NCBI GenBank assembly: GCA_037176705.1
Contig: CM073896.1
Coordinates: 22,456,708-22,520,707 of the forward strand
Reading direction: 5' to 3'
Length of the DNA: 64,000 nucleotides
Origin: Molossus alvarezi
Lineage: Eukaryota > Chordata > Mammalia > Chiroptera > Molossidae
Shown here one piece after another: positions 10,745 through 22,149 of this stretch; within the stretch, counting starts at the first letter, position 1; each line of letters opens with the position of its first letter. Below the pieces are notes generated by a model. The model was not told where the DNA came from. It made no database searches and worked only from the letters and a program-made list of their open reading frames with translations. The position numbers and the translations under genes are program-made.

Positions 10745-11578
10745 TCTGGCCGCCTCCCTGTGCCTACTTCTATGTATTACTTAATGAGAGGTATGGGGCT
10801 AGTTGAGACCAGATGCTGCTTGTTTGAAAGAATTTAGGAAAAACCTGAAGCCAGATCCCAGACAGGCCAATCCTATGGTTAAGCAACTGGCAACAGCTTG
10901 GGTTGTCCTGAAAGTTGGGTGGGGCAGGGCCTCAGAGAATCACCAGGGCGGGGCAAACAGTGTGAGTCAGGTTGCTGGAGTCCCAGAATGGGACTGTCTG
11001 CCGCCCCAGGGAAGGGCTCACCAAAAGAACAAAGGTCTCTGACAGCAGTCTGTCTGGGAGAAAGCCCCTTCTCCAGCCTTTGCTTCAATGCCAAACAGCT
11101 CAGTTCTTCCCTGTATGTCTCTGGTGCCTTCCCCTCAAGCTGCTTCCCCTCTGAGCTTAGAGGGTGCAAGTCTGAGTAAGTCCGTGTGCGGGCCCTTTAA
11201 GAGGAGCTGCCTGGGGCTCCAGCTGCCTTAGACTCCCTGAGCCTCAGTTTCTGGTGTTTTTTCCAGCCAGAAGTTATGGGGGTTCTCTTCCTGGCACTGG
11301 AACCCTGAGCAGGGCACCTGGTGTGAGACGGGGACCCCTCAGTCCTCAGTGAGGACCTTCTCAGCCGGGGGAGCCTCCTGATTTTTATCCACCACACATG
11401 TGCCTCCCGTCGTGCCTCCACCCCTCCTAGCAGTCTCGATGTGGCTTCTTTAATTCCATTCAGCTTGATTTCAGGCGGCTTTGAATGATGGTTGTTCTGT
11501 AGTTTAGTTGTAACTTTGATGTGGTTGTGGGAGGACGCGATACTGTGTTTACATACGCTGCCATCTTGACCGGAAGTC
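10745..11578 (-). promoter_or_regulatory. HAL1 5' UTR (putative internal promoter region)
   Basis: GC-richer than its surroundings and collinear with the 5' UTR of the second copy (28307-29941). Shared blocks are gggcctcagagaatcaccag, ccctttaagagga, gtggttgtgggagg and gctgccatcttgac. In L1-class elements this region carries the RNA polymerase II promoter. The 96-180 codon open frames in it are unsupported. Confidence 0.75.
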
Positions 11579-11590
11579 TGAGATTTTCTT

Positions 11591-11950
11591 AATGAGGAAA
11601 CTAGAAGCACTGAAAGTTTACATGGGTTTTTGTTTTTTTGTGTTTTTTTTTTAACAATTATGTATTTTCTATCCTCTTTTACCCTTTGCAAGGAGGCACT
11701 TATGTCTTTATATAAACAGACATTTGAATTGACCATCAAAATAGTCGAGAGTTGAGTAGGGGAGGGTATTTGACGTGGAAGGAATTATTCACAGACAAGT
11801 ACCCACGGTGCCACTTTTTAAGGGCTGATATTAGTCTTAACAGAAAAAAAAACAAAACAAAGGAAACACACATATATATTATTCTCCTGAACCCATGAGT
11901 AAATGTAGATGCCTATTCTATAAACTGGCAGTATTGCATATTGCAGAGTT
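11591..11950. other. unique sequence
   Basis: Nothing recognised; contains short A and T runs only. Confidence 0.45.
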
Positions 11951-11954
11951 ATGG

Positions 11955-12160
11955 GGCAAAGACAGAACATGAGCTTTTAGACAGATCTGGCTCTGCCCTT
12001 TAAATACATTTTTTTTTTTTTTATCTTGGACAAATTACTGCCTTTTTGAGCCCCATCTTTAAGATGGGGATTCTGTATTCTCTATTGTTGTCAGAAATAA
12101 ATGAATGAATATAAGTGCTTTGTAGGAACTTGTTAAATAAAAGTTATTCTTATTGTTTTT
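11955..12160 (+). repeat. MIR SINE
   Basis: Sense MIR order is clear: ctggctctgcc, ttggacaaattactgcctt, aagatggggattctg, tgaatgaatataagtgc. A T-run of about 14 bases interrupts the centre near 12009-12022. Confidence 0.75.
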
Positions 12161-12164
12161 TCCC

Positions 12165-14329
12165 CAAAATAATGAAAGTTCCAATCATTTGATGAGTCTC
12201 TGAAATTTGTTTCAAATTCTGATGTTGATACCAAGGGATATAATTTTGTCTTTTTTTAAAATTGAAATACAGAGTATACCAAATATTTACCTCAGTTATT
12301 GTTGACAATTTCTTAAGTATATAAATTAATAAATCATAACTTAAATGTATTGAGATGTCACTAAAGTATGTATTCTTTCCTAGCCTTCACTCACGTGAAT
12401 ACTATTCCTTAGCAACTTTCCTGTGAATCCTTTATTATTCTCTAGGCAGTGGTCACTTGTTTTGTATCCCCTGCCTTGCACTGTTGATTTCGATAGTGAG
12501 GGGTAAAAGAAACAGTTTATGCAACTAGCAGGGAGATTGTATTTACTGTGCATGCATTTTTCAGATCCTGTCTATTTTTGTTTTGTATTATTTTACTTGC
12601 TATATTATTTCCATTCTTTCTGGCTCTTGTCTCCAGGACTGGAAGCAGGATTCCTCTGGAGCTTTGCTTCCCTCTCAGTTTACCAGCGGGGACTGTCACA
12701 TTAGTTGTGTGATATGGTCCTTAACTGCGGGTGCCTCTGTCAGTTCTGTGCCTGCTTTACCTCCTATCAGCAACCATAGTTATTTTAAATAGAGTTGATA
12801 TTGTGGCATCTATTGTGATATTAGTTCGTCCTACCTTTCCTGTTTTTTTTTTAAATTTCAGTATTCTTTCTTGCATCGGTTGAAAACTGTGAGATATAAA
12901 ATTCTAAAAATAAGGATGACTCTAGCAAATAAATTATAACATAGACTTCCTGTTTAGATTTTTGAATTGGAACGAAGGTACTAACTTTAAGACACCTGGA
13001 TGGCATTTGTCCTCTGGTAAACACATCAACTAGCTGGAGCCCAATTAGAAAGAATCCTCAGTGAGCTGGGACTTTCCTCCCAGTGTTAAAATAGTAAGAT
13101 AATGAAATTAATTCATGTTAACATTAGTGACGTGTCCCACAAGCACCCGGCAGGATTTGCTCTAGTGTCAGAACACAGAAATATCCGTCTGTTTCATACC
13201 TCATACTTGCATACAATGTGCCAAGTTGTGTAATGTACCAGCCAAGTGCACACCAACCTTTCCCTCTGCCCTGGATGACTTGGGCGTTTGCTTTGCTCCT
13301 CCTTGTCACCTTAGGACCTTGGGCATGCTTTTTCATTCAAATTTTTTTCAAAGTTTTATAATGTAGTTGCTAACTAGGGATGCAGAATAACTTTGTATAC
13401 TCCATGGTACTCTCGATTCCTTGGGTTAGGGAATTTATCTTCTCAAATTTTAAGCAATGAATGAATTAAAGAAAAGGTTGACTGCAAAGAAAAAATGTCC
13501 CAGTGATTCTGAATAGCCTTAGAAAAGAAGAATGAAATCTGCGATATAGTCATTCATCAAGAAAAAATGGGCTTCACCTACTTCTGAAGCCAATAGTGGA
13601 GAGCTGGGAAGAAGGGTGTTTTCTAATTAGTGCACCAGAACTTTTTGTTCTCAGGGCACATCAGTTATCCTCTTATATATAATTGAGAACATATTTAACA
13701 GAAAATGTGAGAGGATTTTTTTAAAGTAGGTGAATGTAGTCTAAAGAGTGACATGCTTGAAGTTTTTTGCACAAAAATTCAGGAATAAAGCAAATCAAAG
13801 TGCCCCTCTAACATATGTATCTGATATGGAGAGCATACTTGTCTTATTTAGAGAAAAGCGAGAAGAGGAATGAAACATTGTAAAATTCATTCTGAATTGT
13901 TTGTCTAACATTATTTGATTCACTTAATTTCACGTTTGGTATGGTTATTTACAGATGCACTTAGATCGCTTCTTAGGAAGAGGCGGTCTGTTTCCAAACT
14001 GGAATCAGTCTCTGCATGTATCTCCTCAACTCAACCGATGTGTCTAAACCTCAAACACAAAACTGGCCTCATTCTCCAAGGGGTTTACCCGGGCTAGGTT
14101 GGGACTTTCATTAGATCTGGAGAGAGCTTTGGTAATGGCTCCTCTACCCGACTCACATTTTATTTAGGCTGTATCATTGTGCCACAGATATCTCGGCTCA
14201 AATGTGTCTGTCCCTGCTGCTGCCCATCTGGTGATGCACACTTCTAGCCCTCCAAACACAGCGTAGACTTTCCATTTCACCTATCATATTAAAAAAAAAA
14301 AAAAATCACATTCCATTTCTCAACAGACT
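12165..14329. other. unique sequence, no gene seen
   Basis: Open frames of 60-70 codons (such as 13124-13336 minus) have no recognisable product and no supporting signals. I recognise no repeat here. Conserved non-coding elements cannot be excluded without alignments. Confidence 0.5.
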
Positions 14330-14655
14330 ATACGTTTTGCTTTCCACCTGGAACGGGCTACCCCTCTCTTCTCACTTCTCTCTCTGCTGTTCCTCCAGTT
14401 TTCCTTCCCTGATACTTCCTCAGAGAAGCTGTCAGTCACCCTCTGGTGTCGGGGCTAAGCGGCCAGTCCATGTGTCTCCTGGAGCCGCCTGGGGAACACT
14501 TCCACAGCACGTATAACCCCCTTTTTCAATAGCTCGTTTCTTCTCTGTGTTCCTTGAAGGCTGAGGCTCTGCTGAGTTGGTTTTTATAGCCCCACAGTCT
14601 AACCAGAACTGTTTGGCACATAAGGGGCATAAAATATATCTCTGAATATATCACT
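14330..14655 (+). repeat. L2 LINE 3' fragment
   Basis: Sense L2 landmarks in order: tttccacctggaacgggcta, cttcctcagagaagctgtca, gtgttccttgaaggctgagg, ctgtttggcacataaggggc. Heavily diverged. Confidence 0.7.
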
Positions 14656-16779
14656 ATTTAACTCTTTCACTTTATTTTAATATTTTTAATTGTTCAATTG
14701 ACTCACCAAGTTTGGCTTAGCTGAGGCATGGGTGGGTGGGGAAGATGAGAAGAGGGTGCCAAGCAGTGACCTGTGGTGACAAGGGAGCCTCGTGGGGCTG
14801 TTGTTCGTGAGTGTTCGTATGACATGACCTTTAGTGAATAGTAACATTTGATGATGTGCTCTGGAAAATGTTGAAAAATTTAAAGCCATGCATTACCTGA
14901 ATGATATTAGGTTTCCTAAGCCAGTGAGATTTATAAATTTTTTTCATTAATTATAAATGAAACCTTTAAGCTTTCTTCTTACTCGTTAGGTAAATGTTAT
15001 TGTTAGGATAAGTATAAATACAAGGTGTTTCATTTTAGTGATTTTACTAAAGATAATAATTTTACTGAATATTTTCCCATTTTTATTGGTGTGATTTTTT
15101 TTCCCTGAATTGATTCTAATATGTATAACATAGCCTTTGGTTTTATAAATATTCTTGGATTTCAGCAAGTTACATAAAAATGTTCATTTAAACAAATATA
15201 ATAGAAAAACACTCAGCTTAAATTAATTTAATTACTTTTCTAAAATATAAGAATATGTGATTATAAAATGTGAAGTTAAGTAACAAAGTATATTTTTAGA
15301 GCAAATTATCCCAGCAACACTTATGTACTGTGATATATAAGTTGAGACTCACATACGTTTTTGTTATTTATCTTACTTCCCACTTCTGACAAGTATATTA
15401 ATAACCATGCCTTTTATTTCTGAGTAGAAAACTATTTCAACATCCTGCATAATGCTAGTTGTTGCTTTAGAAATTATTTTAAATGAAAATTAGTTGATAT
15501 ATAATACAGAAAGCATACATTTTGTTTTTAAGTTTTGTTTATTTATAATAAATATTTAGTATTTCTTGTATTTTTCCAATATGGCACAAAATCAGACATA
15601 TTCTTCAGTTGATTGTCCCCATTGCTCTATCTAGATTATCTGCTATACTTTTATTTTAATGTCACATGAAAGGGTGTAAAAATAGCTGAAAATGCTCCCT
15701 CAACTTTTGATTGTGTAAGGGTACTGTTTTTATTGGTTCATAGGTACCGAGCTTTACCTAAACTGTGAAGTGCTGTGGATTTCTTTGTGAATCACCATAT
15801 CTAAGCTAATGTGGTGGTGGTTTACAAAGTAATTCATAGTGCTTTACAGGTGCTTCTGCAGTTGATCTACACCTCGATGCCTAGGATCCCTTTACTGAGC
15901 CATTGAGAACAAGCCACTTTGTATTACAAGACATACAAGGTCGAGAGATCCCTGGTAAATATACTTTAGAATTCTTCCATTTGGTATTTTGAGTTAATTA
16001 TTATCAAAGTTGTGTCAAATACACCAGAAATTATGGTCTCATTACCTAAAAATACGTTTTACATAGTTGCTATCTTTCTCCTGTTCTTTATCTGAAAAGT
16101 AAGTGATACGCTTCCTAAGAAACATAACACATCAGAAACAAAGTCAATGAATGAGTACTCCTACCCCAAATCACAAATACACAATTTGAAATTTAAATAT
16201 TTTAATTAAATAATTATACATATATTCATACACAACATACAGTCTATACAAAACATAAATTCTATACACAACAAATGTACTAATTAAATAACTTGACTGC
16301 TAAATGATCAGAGGCTAGTAACACCATTATTGTTAAGCGATATTTCTGTAAGTAACCAAGACTGCATTTTATTCAAACTAGAAAAACATTGTTGGTATAG
16401 GAAAAGAGATGCCCTTTAATGTGCAAAATTACACATGATGGTGTATGCGAATATTAGCTATACTCATTTCCATTTACTCTCCTGAAGAAATAATTTTCTA
16501 TGATCCCATTTTGTGATAGAAAAGATTAACATTTTCAAGGTCACAGAGGTTAATTACTTGATGACATGTTGACTAGTCATTGTCCATTGTAAAACAAACT
16601 TGGTGGTCAGGATTACTTAGAGTGATTGATTCACAAATCAAACATTTAATGATTAATTATTTTAATAACTGATTCAGGTTCCAAATAATCATGTTGGTTT
16701 TACATATCCTTTTTATTTACAAAGCTATGACTCAGATCTTATCTATATTTGATGCTATGACCTCAAGACTTTCTTAATT
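14656..16779. other. very AT-rich unique sequence
   Basis: Frames are closed by frequent stops. The 67-codon frame at 14686-14889 (minus) has no recognisable similarity. No repeat identified. Confidence 0.5.
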
Positions 16780-16795
16780 AACCATGCATACTTTT

Positions 16796-17017
16796 AAAAT
16801 ATATATGTATTTTTTTAAATTGATTTTAGAGATAGAGGAAGGGGGAGGGAGAGAGAGATAGAAACATTGATGAGAGAGAACATCGATTGACTGCCTCCTG
16901 CATGTCACCCACTGGGGATTTGGCTCACAACCTGGGCATGTGCCCTGATCAGGAATTGAACTGGTGCCCTCTTGGTGCAGGGGTTGATGCTCAACCACTG
17001 AGCCACACCGACTGGGC
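16796..17017 (-). mobile_element. VES-type SINE form A
   Basis: Tail aaattgattttagagataga, body ctcctgcatgtcacccactg, head gagccacaccgactgggc. TSD aaccatgcatactttt at 16780-16795 and aaccatacctactttt at 17018-17033 (14 of 16 identical). Confidence 0.95.
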
Positions 17018-17033
17018 AACCATACCTACTTTT

Positions 17034-18075
17034 GATCTTTTATTTCTTAAGTGAACTTGTGCACACCAAAATGACAATAGTATAGGCTTCTGAAATTACT
17101 TTTGAATCATCATTGAATATATCTAATATATTCCTTATGATTTTATTTTTGTCTTGTTATGTTTGATTCTTTAGAAGTTTATTAAGCATATGCTCTGTAA
17201 GATTGGATGATTTTAAGTAAATTATCACATTAAATTGTTAAACCCTTTTTTCTGTAAGATAAGAGAACATTAATATATTATTTTAAACATATATATGACA
17301 AAAATGATGGGTGTGTTTTGACATTAAAATATACCTTACACAAATATGATTTAAGATGCTTTACAGAAAACGACTTACTATCCTCATTTAATTTTAAAAT
17401 ATGATATAAATATATTATTCAAATGATCTAGCCATTAATTTAGCAATCTGAATAATTATAATAACATCTCTGAAAAATATATACCCTTTTTCCTCTCAGG
17501 CCCCTGTGTTCATAAGCAGGCTCCGCAGCGCTGCAGGGCACCCTGGGCCTTTACTGGGAACTCTGTTGTTGTGGGTGGGTGTAGGTTTGGAAAGAGGCTG
17601 AGAAAATAGGTTTCTGAGATTCACTGTCCTAGAGCTTTCTGATGTTTCTCTTTTACATAAGGGACTACTTTTACAATTGTAGTTGAATTGAAGCTGTTAT
17701 TTTTAATGAGGATATTTATAACTGCTGGTACTTATACCATAAAGGAAGTCACAACATTTTTATTTTCTTGAGAGAACTTTTAGTCTACCACAGATAAAAC
17801 GGGGTTCATTAGTACATTTCATAATCATGCACCTGTCTTCTGATATCGTTATTCTAACCCCAAGTAGTGTGCATGTATTAAGCCTAGCAATGCTTATTTT
17901 TTTATTTTTAAGATGAATACACACAGGTTTGCAAATAGTAAATTAATTTTGAGTGCAGTGTTGGTCAGAACACATGTTCAAAATGGATTTATTTACTCTT
18001 TCCTACTAGAAATAAAGGCAACATTAAGCCCTTCTAAATTTTATGAGACCTACATGAGGATAACTATAAAGTGAG
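17034..18075. other. AT-rich unique sequence
   Basis: Nothing recognised apart from a short GC-richer island at 17500-17590, which contains no open frame of note. Confidence 0.5.
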
Positions 18076-18114
18076 TGTATTAGTAGAAGTTCTTTAGAGA
18101 AATAGAGCCAACAA

Positions 18115-18118
<4 letters not shown>

Positions 18119-18153
<35 letters not shown>

Positions 18154-18186
18154 ATCCATCCATCCATCTATCATCCATCTATCTAG
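18119..18186 (+). repeat. microsatellites (CT)n and (ATCC)n
   Basis: About 14 CT units followed by atccatccatccatccatct-type tetranucleotide repeats. They lie inside the LTR-like repeat at the position where that family usually carries simple sequence. Confidence 0.95.
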
Positions 18187-18506
18187 AGATTTATCTTAAG
18201 GAATTTGATTATAGAGGTATGGCAAGACCAAAATCTGATGAGAGAGGCCAGTGGGTTGGAGACTCAGGGAGTTGTTGGAGTTCACATCCAAGACAGTTTG
18301 TTGCCAGAATTCCCAGAATTCCTGCTTGCTCAGGGGAGGTCATAGTTTGTTCTATTAAGGCCTTTGACCCATTGGTTGAGGCCCACCTAGTTCCGGAAGG
18401 TAATTTGCTTTACTAAAAGTACACTGATTTAAATATTATTCTCATCCAAAAACACATTCATAGAAACATCCAGAATAATGTTGTGCTTTGTTTTAATTAT
18501 TTTATT

Positions 18507-18737
18507 TTATTTTTTTATCCTACCGAGGTCATTTTTGCATTCATCTTCAAATAGAGCGGGAGGAAGAGAGAGAAACATCCATTTGAGAGAGACACATCAA
18601 CTGGTTGCCACCCACACGACTCCAACTGGGGCTGGGGACAAACTACAACTGAGGTACATGCCCTTAGTGGGAACCGAACCTGGGCCTCTCTGGTCCACGG
18701 ACCAACCCTCCAACTGCTGAGCCAAACCGGCCAGGGC
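18507..18737 (-). mobile_element. VES-type SINE form B, in the tail of a form A copy
   Basis: Form B tail tatcctaccgaggtca, body gggacaaactacaactgagg, head gagccaaaccggccagggc. It abuts the A copy at 18738. Similar T-rich stretches on each side (ttgttttaattatt and ttgttttatttatt) are consistent with insertion in the A copy's A-rich tail. Confidence 0.92.
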
Positions 18738-18956
18738 TTGTTTTATTTATTTATTTTTTCTTTATTGATTTTAGAGAAAGAGGAAGGGAAAGCAAGAGAG
18801 ATAGAAACAACAAGAGAGAACTTTGATTTGCTGTCTCCTGCATGCCCCCTACTGGGGATTGGGCCCACAACCTGGGCATGTGCCCTGACTGGGAATCGAA
18901 CCAGCAACTTCTTGGTACATGGGTCGACACTCAACCACTGAACCACACCAGCTGGG
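18738..18956 (-). mobile_element. VES-type SINE form A
   Basis: Tail tttattgattttagagaaag, body ctcctgcatgccccctactg, head gaaccacaccagctgggcc. The TSD ccagaataatgtt at 18470-18482 and 18957-18969 encloses this copy together with the B copy. Confidence 0.94.
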
Positions 18957-19028
18957 CCAGAATAATGTTTGATCAAAGAGCAAGGCACCATGGTGTAGCC
19001 AAGTTAACACATAAAATGAATCATCACA

Positions 19029-19379
19029 TTGTGAAATTTTTAAAATGAATCAGATGTTTACTTTTAAAATAATAAATTGATGTTCTTTCTCAGGTTTTCT
19101 TAATTATTTACCACATATAACTCTGGGTATGTGCACTTTTATATATTTATATTTAATTTAATTTATTGGAAGTTCAGTTAATTAATAGACATTTCTTTGG
19201 GTCAAATTTTCAGTGAAAACATTCTTAATCTGGAAGAGAAATAGAAATAATTGCAGTTTAGGCATGTCTTAGTAAATATTTCATTTTATTGTAATGAGGT
19301 TTAAATAGTTTTAAATGAATTATGAGTTTTAAACTTTTTACTTTTGTGTTTTGTCATTTATTTTTATAGAAAACTCATT
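19029..19379. other. AT-rich unique sequence
   Basis: Nothing recognised. Confidence 0.45.
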
Positions 19380-19455
19380 TCACATATTCTTTTTTGAATT
19401 TATAGTACCTGATATACAATAGGTACCAAATAAATATTTTCTGAATGAATGCGTG
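19380..19455 (+). repeat. L2 LINE 3' terminus
   Basis: acaataggtaccaaataaat followed by tgaatgaatgcg matches the end of L2 elements. Confidence 0.65.
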
Positions 19456-19576
19456 CAATTTGAATACTATAGTCTTTAACGATTGATTTGAGCAATGATA
19501 AAAAACAACAAAAAAATGTTATGTTTACTAGCTTGGGCTCTGGTCCCAGCTTTTATCCAAATAATTAGGCTCTCCT

Positions 19577-19626
19577 CTGGTCCGCCGGCCGACGCTCCGA
19601 CCGCTGAGTCAAACTGGCCAGGGTGG
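19577..19626 (-). mobile_element. 50-bp VES form B head fragment with TSD and no A tail
   Basis: Only the 5' tRNA-like half is present, read on the minus strand from the ccctggccagtttg start to gcggaccag, ending where the anticodon loop would be. It is flanked by ttaggctctcct at 19565-19576 and ttaggatctcct at 19627-19638 (11 of 12). No poly(A) is visible. Confidence 0.82.
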
Positions 19627-19638
19627 TTAGGATCTCCT

Positions 19639-21002
19639 AATGCATCTGCCAAACTCATGACAAAATGAAGTAAGCACTTATTTTATCTAAAATTAATGAA
19701 GTCGAGAAAGAATTAGGGAATCATAATAGCACAAATGGATGTCATATCAAATATGAGTGAAATTCTTACTGTAGGGCACAGATTTAGTCTATTAGGAAAT
19801 ATGAGTTTAAAAAGTTCCAGTTTATTTGAATGCTTACTTTATAAAGTACTTCAGCTGAATTACTCAAATTCTGAAGATGTTAGCTGTGTGCTAATTAGCA
19901 GTTAGTAGAACATCAACCTTTTATTTTCATGTGGGTATACTTAAGTGGTGTAACTGAGCACCACTCTAATGTGTCCTAATTTTGTCTCCTTGAGAGACTG
20001 TACTTTTACAACCTACTCCCCAAATAATAATTAGAGGAGTAAATTAAATCTCTGCAATCCTGCTTTAGAAAATAAATTGGCGGACTATAAGGAGAATGAA
20101 GAATTGGGAAAAATAAACCATCTTAAACTCTTGAAGGTAGTTCTGCTTGAGAAAAGTAACGAAGATTTTAGAGATCTTAATTTATTCTTCACGTAGTTTA
20201 TCATGTCATCCAATCTCAGAATTGAGTGTTATTGCCCCGTTTTACATATGAAGGAATAAAGTGCCCTAACTTCTAAATCTCTGCTCTGTCTTATGACACA
20301 CTTTATAAACCTGATAAATAGTCACAAGTCACATCCAAGAGGCTTTGCAACATGAAAGGAAATTTCAGAGTAGTAAGAAAAAAATCATAAAAGCTACATT
20401 TGGAAAGTATTTATCTTTATTTTCCACACCACCTAAATTATAACAATTCCGCTGGATTCCATTTTTAATGCATTATTTCCTGTAAGGGAAATCACTTCTT
20501 GGTTTCATTTCAAATGGTGTGTTATAAAATATTTACATGCTGATCTTAGAAATGCCATTGCTAAGTAGATACCTGTGTCTACCAGCATTTTCTCAATAGG
20601 CAGGCAGATATTTTCATGTGAACTAGATGCGTGAACCCAAGGTCACTAACTATTATTCTGATAAGGTCCAATGTCAACTTTCCATAGCTACATGAACTGA
20701 ACTCAGCATTTCAGAGTCTTTGACATTGGACTGAACTGGAAACCTTTGGTCATTAGCAAGTAAACAAAGCAGGTGTGATGTTGGGCAGCTAAAGAGCTGA
20801 CTAAGTAGACAGGAAGCCAATGAGAACATAGTAGTTACAGTGTAGCAAGTTCGTTTCTCAGACAATAGAGAGATTAGAGCAGTAGTCCTTCATTGGAGTG
20901 GGGAGCACATATAAAATCTCCTAGGGTGATGGCCTTGTATAATTTGAGAAAACTTCACAAGTGATTCTTAAATGTTCATCTGCCTGAGAAAACACTGAAC
21001 TT
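19639..21002. other. unique sequence, possible MIR remnant
   Basis: A weak antisense MIR trace may lie at 20215-20275 (ttattgccccgttttacata). No gene or other repeat recognised. Confidence 0.4.
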
Positions 21003-21017
21003 AAATTTCATGGGGTC

Positions 21018-21420
21018 AGCCCAGCCAATGTGGCTCAGTGGTTGAGCATTGACCCATGCACCAAGAGGTCGCTGATTCAATTCCCAGTCAGGGCACATGC
21101 CCAGGTTGTGGGCTAAATCCCCAGTGGGGGGGCATGCAGGTAGCAGCCAATCAATGTTCTCTCTCATCGATGTTTCTATCTCTCTTTCCCTCTCCCTTCT
21201 CTCTCTAAATCATTGGTTCTCAACCTTCCTAATGCCGCAACCCTTTAATACAGTTCCTCACATTGTGGTGACCCCCAACCATAAAATTATTTTTGTTGCT
21301 ACTTCATAACCGTAATTTTGCTACTGTTATGTCTTAGTAGACCCCTGTGAAAGGGTGTTCGACCCCCAAAGGGGTTGCAACCCACAGGTTGAGACCTGCT
21401 GCTCTAAAATTTTTTAAATA
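21018..21420 (+). mobile_element. VES-type SINE form A, split by SPIN
   Basis: Head cagccaatgtggctcagtgg, B box gattcaattccc, body ggcatgcaggtagcagcca, CT-rich tract to 21210, and the A/T-rich tail resuming at 21402. TSD aaatttcatggggtc at 21003-21017 and aaatttcatgatgtc at 21421-21435 (13 of 15) encloses both the SINE and the SPIN element. Confidence 0.94.
21211..21401 (+). mobile_element. SPIN: SPIN (Space Invaders) hAT non-autonomous element
   Basis: A 191-bp MITE with inverted termini: cattggttctcaaccttcct at the left and the complement of it (caggttgagacctgctg) at the right. Internal diagnostic blocks are gaccccc-aaccataaaatt, ctacttcataaccgtaattt and gggtgttcgacccccaaagg. An 8-bp hAT-type TSD is present: ctctaaat at 21203-21210 and ctctaaaa at 21402-21409. 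SPIN elements are known to have spread horizontally among tetrapods, including vesper bats. It inserted into an existing SINE. Confidence 0.93.
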
Positions 21421-21724
21421 AAATTTCATGATGTCAAAAACCATACAGACTCTTAGAGAAGAACAGAAGAGAGAACTATAAAATCAGTATGAAGTGATAT
21501 AAAGCTCAAGGAGGAAATTTTTTAGAACTCAGATTAAAGCATCTTTTTCTTCCTAAGGCACAGTTGCCATGGAAATAACACAGAGGCAGGGCCTGAGAGT
21601 CTGTGGGACAAGCTTGGAGCTCAGATCTTCATGAAATCTGTGTGTGAAAGAGAATATGTCAACTGAACGTTAGGGCCTATCTAGAGCTAAGAATTCAGAG
21701 AACAGACAGGAGAAATATCTAGAA

Positions 21725-22068
21725 CAGTGCTGTCCAATAGAAATATAATGTGATCCACATAGGGAAGTTTACATTTTCTAGTTTAAAACTAAGTTAAATT
21801 ATTTTTAAACATTAAAATAGTACAAAGAAGCAGGTGAAATTAACTTTAATAATATATTTTATTTAACCCAATAGGTCTCAAATACCATCATTTCGACAAG
21901 TAATCAATGTTAAAAATATTAATGAACTATTTCACATTATTTATTTTTGATATTAAGTCTTTAAAATTTGATACATGGTTTACACTCACAGCTCATCTCA
22001 GTTTGAACTAGCCATATTTCAAGGACTCAAAAGTTGTATGTTGCTAGTAACTGGCTTTGGGCAGAGCA
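21725..22068 (+). mobile_element. old non-autonomous DNA transposon (cagtgctgtccaata termini)
   Basis: Begins cagtgctgtccaatagaaat and contains aggtgaaattaactttaata, atttaacccaataggtctca and gaactagccatatttcaagg, a well-known mammalian MER-type element whose full copies end in the inverted complement of the start. The right end (gggcagagcag) is degraded. I do not recall the exact family name and see no clear TSD. Confidence 0.6.
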
Positions 22069-22149
22069 GAGGAGAAATAGACATGTGAGTTTAAATTCCT
22101 ACGTGCCTTGCTCAGGCTCTTTTGCTAATTTTCCTACACACCCTGGTGG

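Larger units (their letters stand above)
9422..11578 (-). mobile_element. HAL1: full-length HAL1 (half-L1) retrotransposon
   Basis: A 2157-bp LINE on the minus strand, bounded by a perfect 12-bp TSD tgagattttctt at 9410-9421 and 11579-11590. Its 5' end reads gacttccggtcaagatggc, the usual start of an L1 5' UTR. Order from 5' to 3': 5' UTR (11578 to about 10745), ORF1 (10744 to 9820), only about ten codons of ORF2 (from 9814), then the 3' UTR and an A-rich tail (taaataaataaatgaat pattern at 9422-9465). HAL1 elements, described from bats among other mammals, carry ORF1 but no functional ORF2 and depend on L1 reverse transcriptase in trans. The complete 5' end and exact TSD suggest a moderately young copy. 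Confidence 0.93.
18076..19028 (-). repeat. ancient LTR-like interspersed repeat, split by SINEs
   Basis: An old mammalian repeat whose plus-strand form begins gtgtattag, contains ttctttagagaaatagagcc, ccaaaatctgatg, gttctattaaggcctttgac, aacacattcatagaaacatcc, and resumes after the SINE pair with atgtttgatcaaagagcaag to gccaagttaacacataaaat. Read on the minus strand it starts TGATG and ends in a CTAATACA-like sequence, as LTRs of MaLR/ERVL type do. I do not recall its exact family name. A second copy is at 34930-35366. Confidence 0.7.

Noticed and set aside
10134..10784. 216-codon plus-strand open frame.
   Set aside because: It is the antisense of HAL1 ORF1, rich in F, L, S as expected of such shadows.
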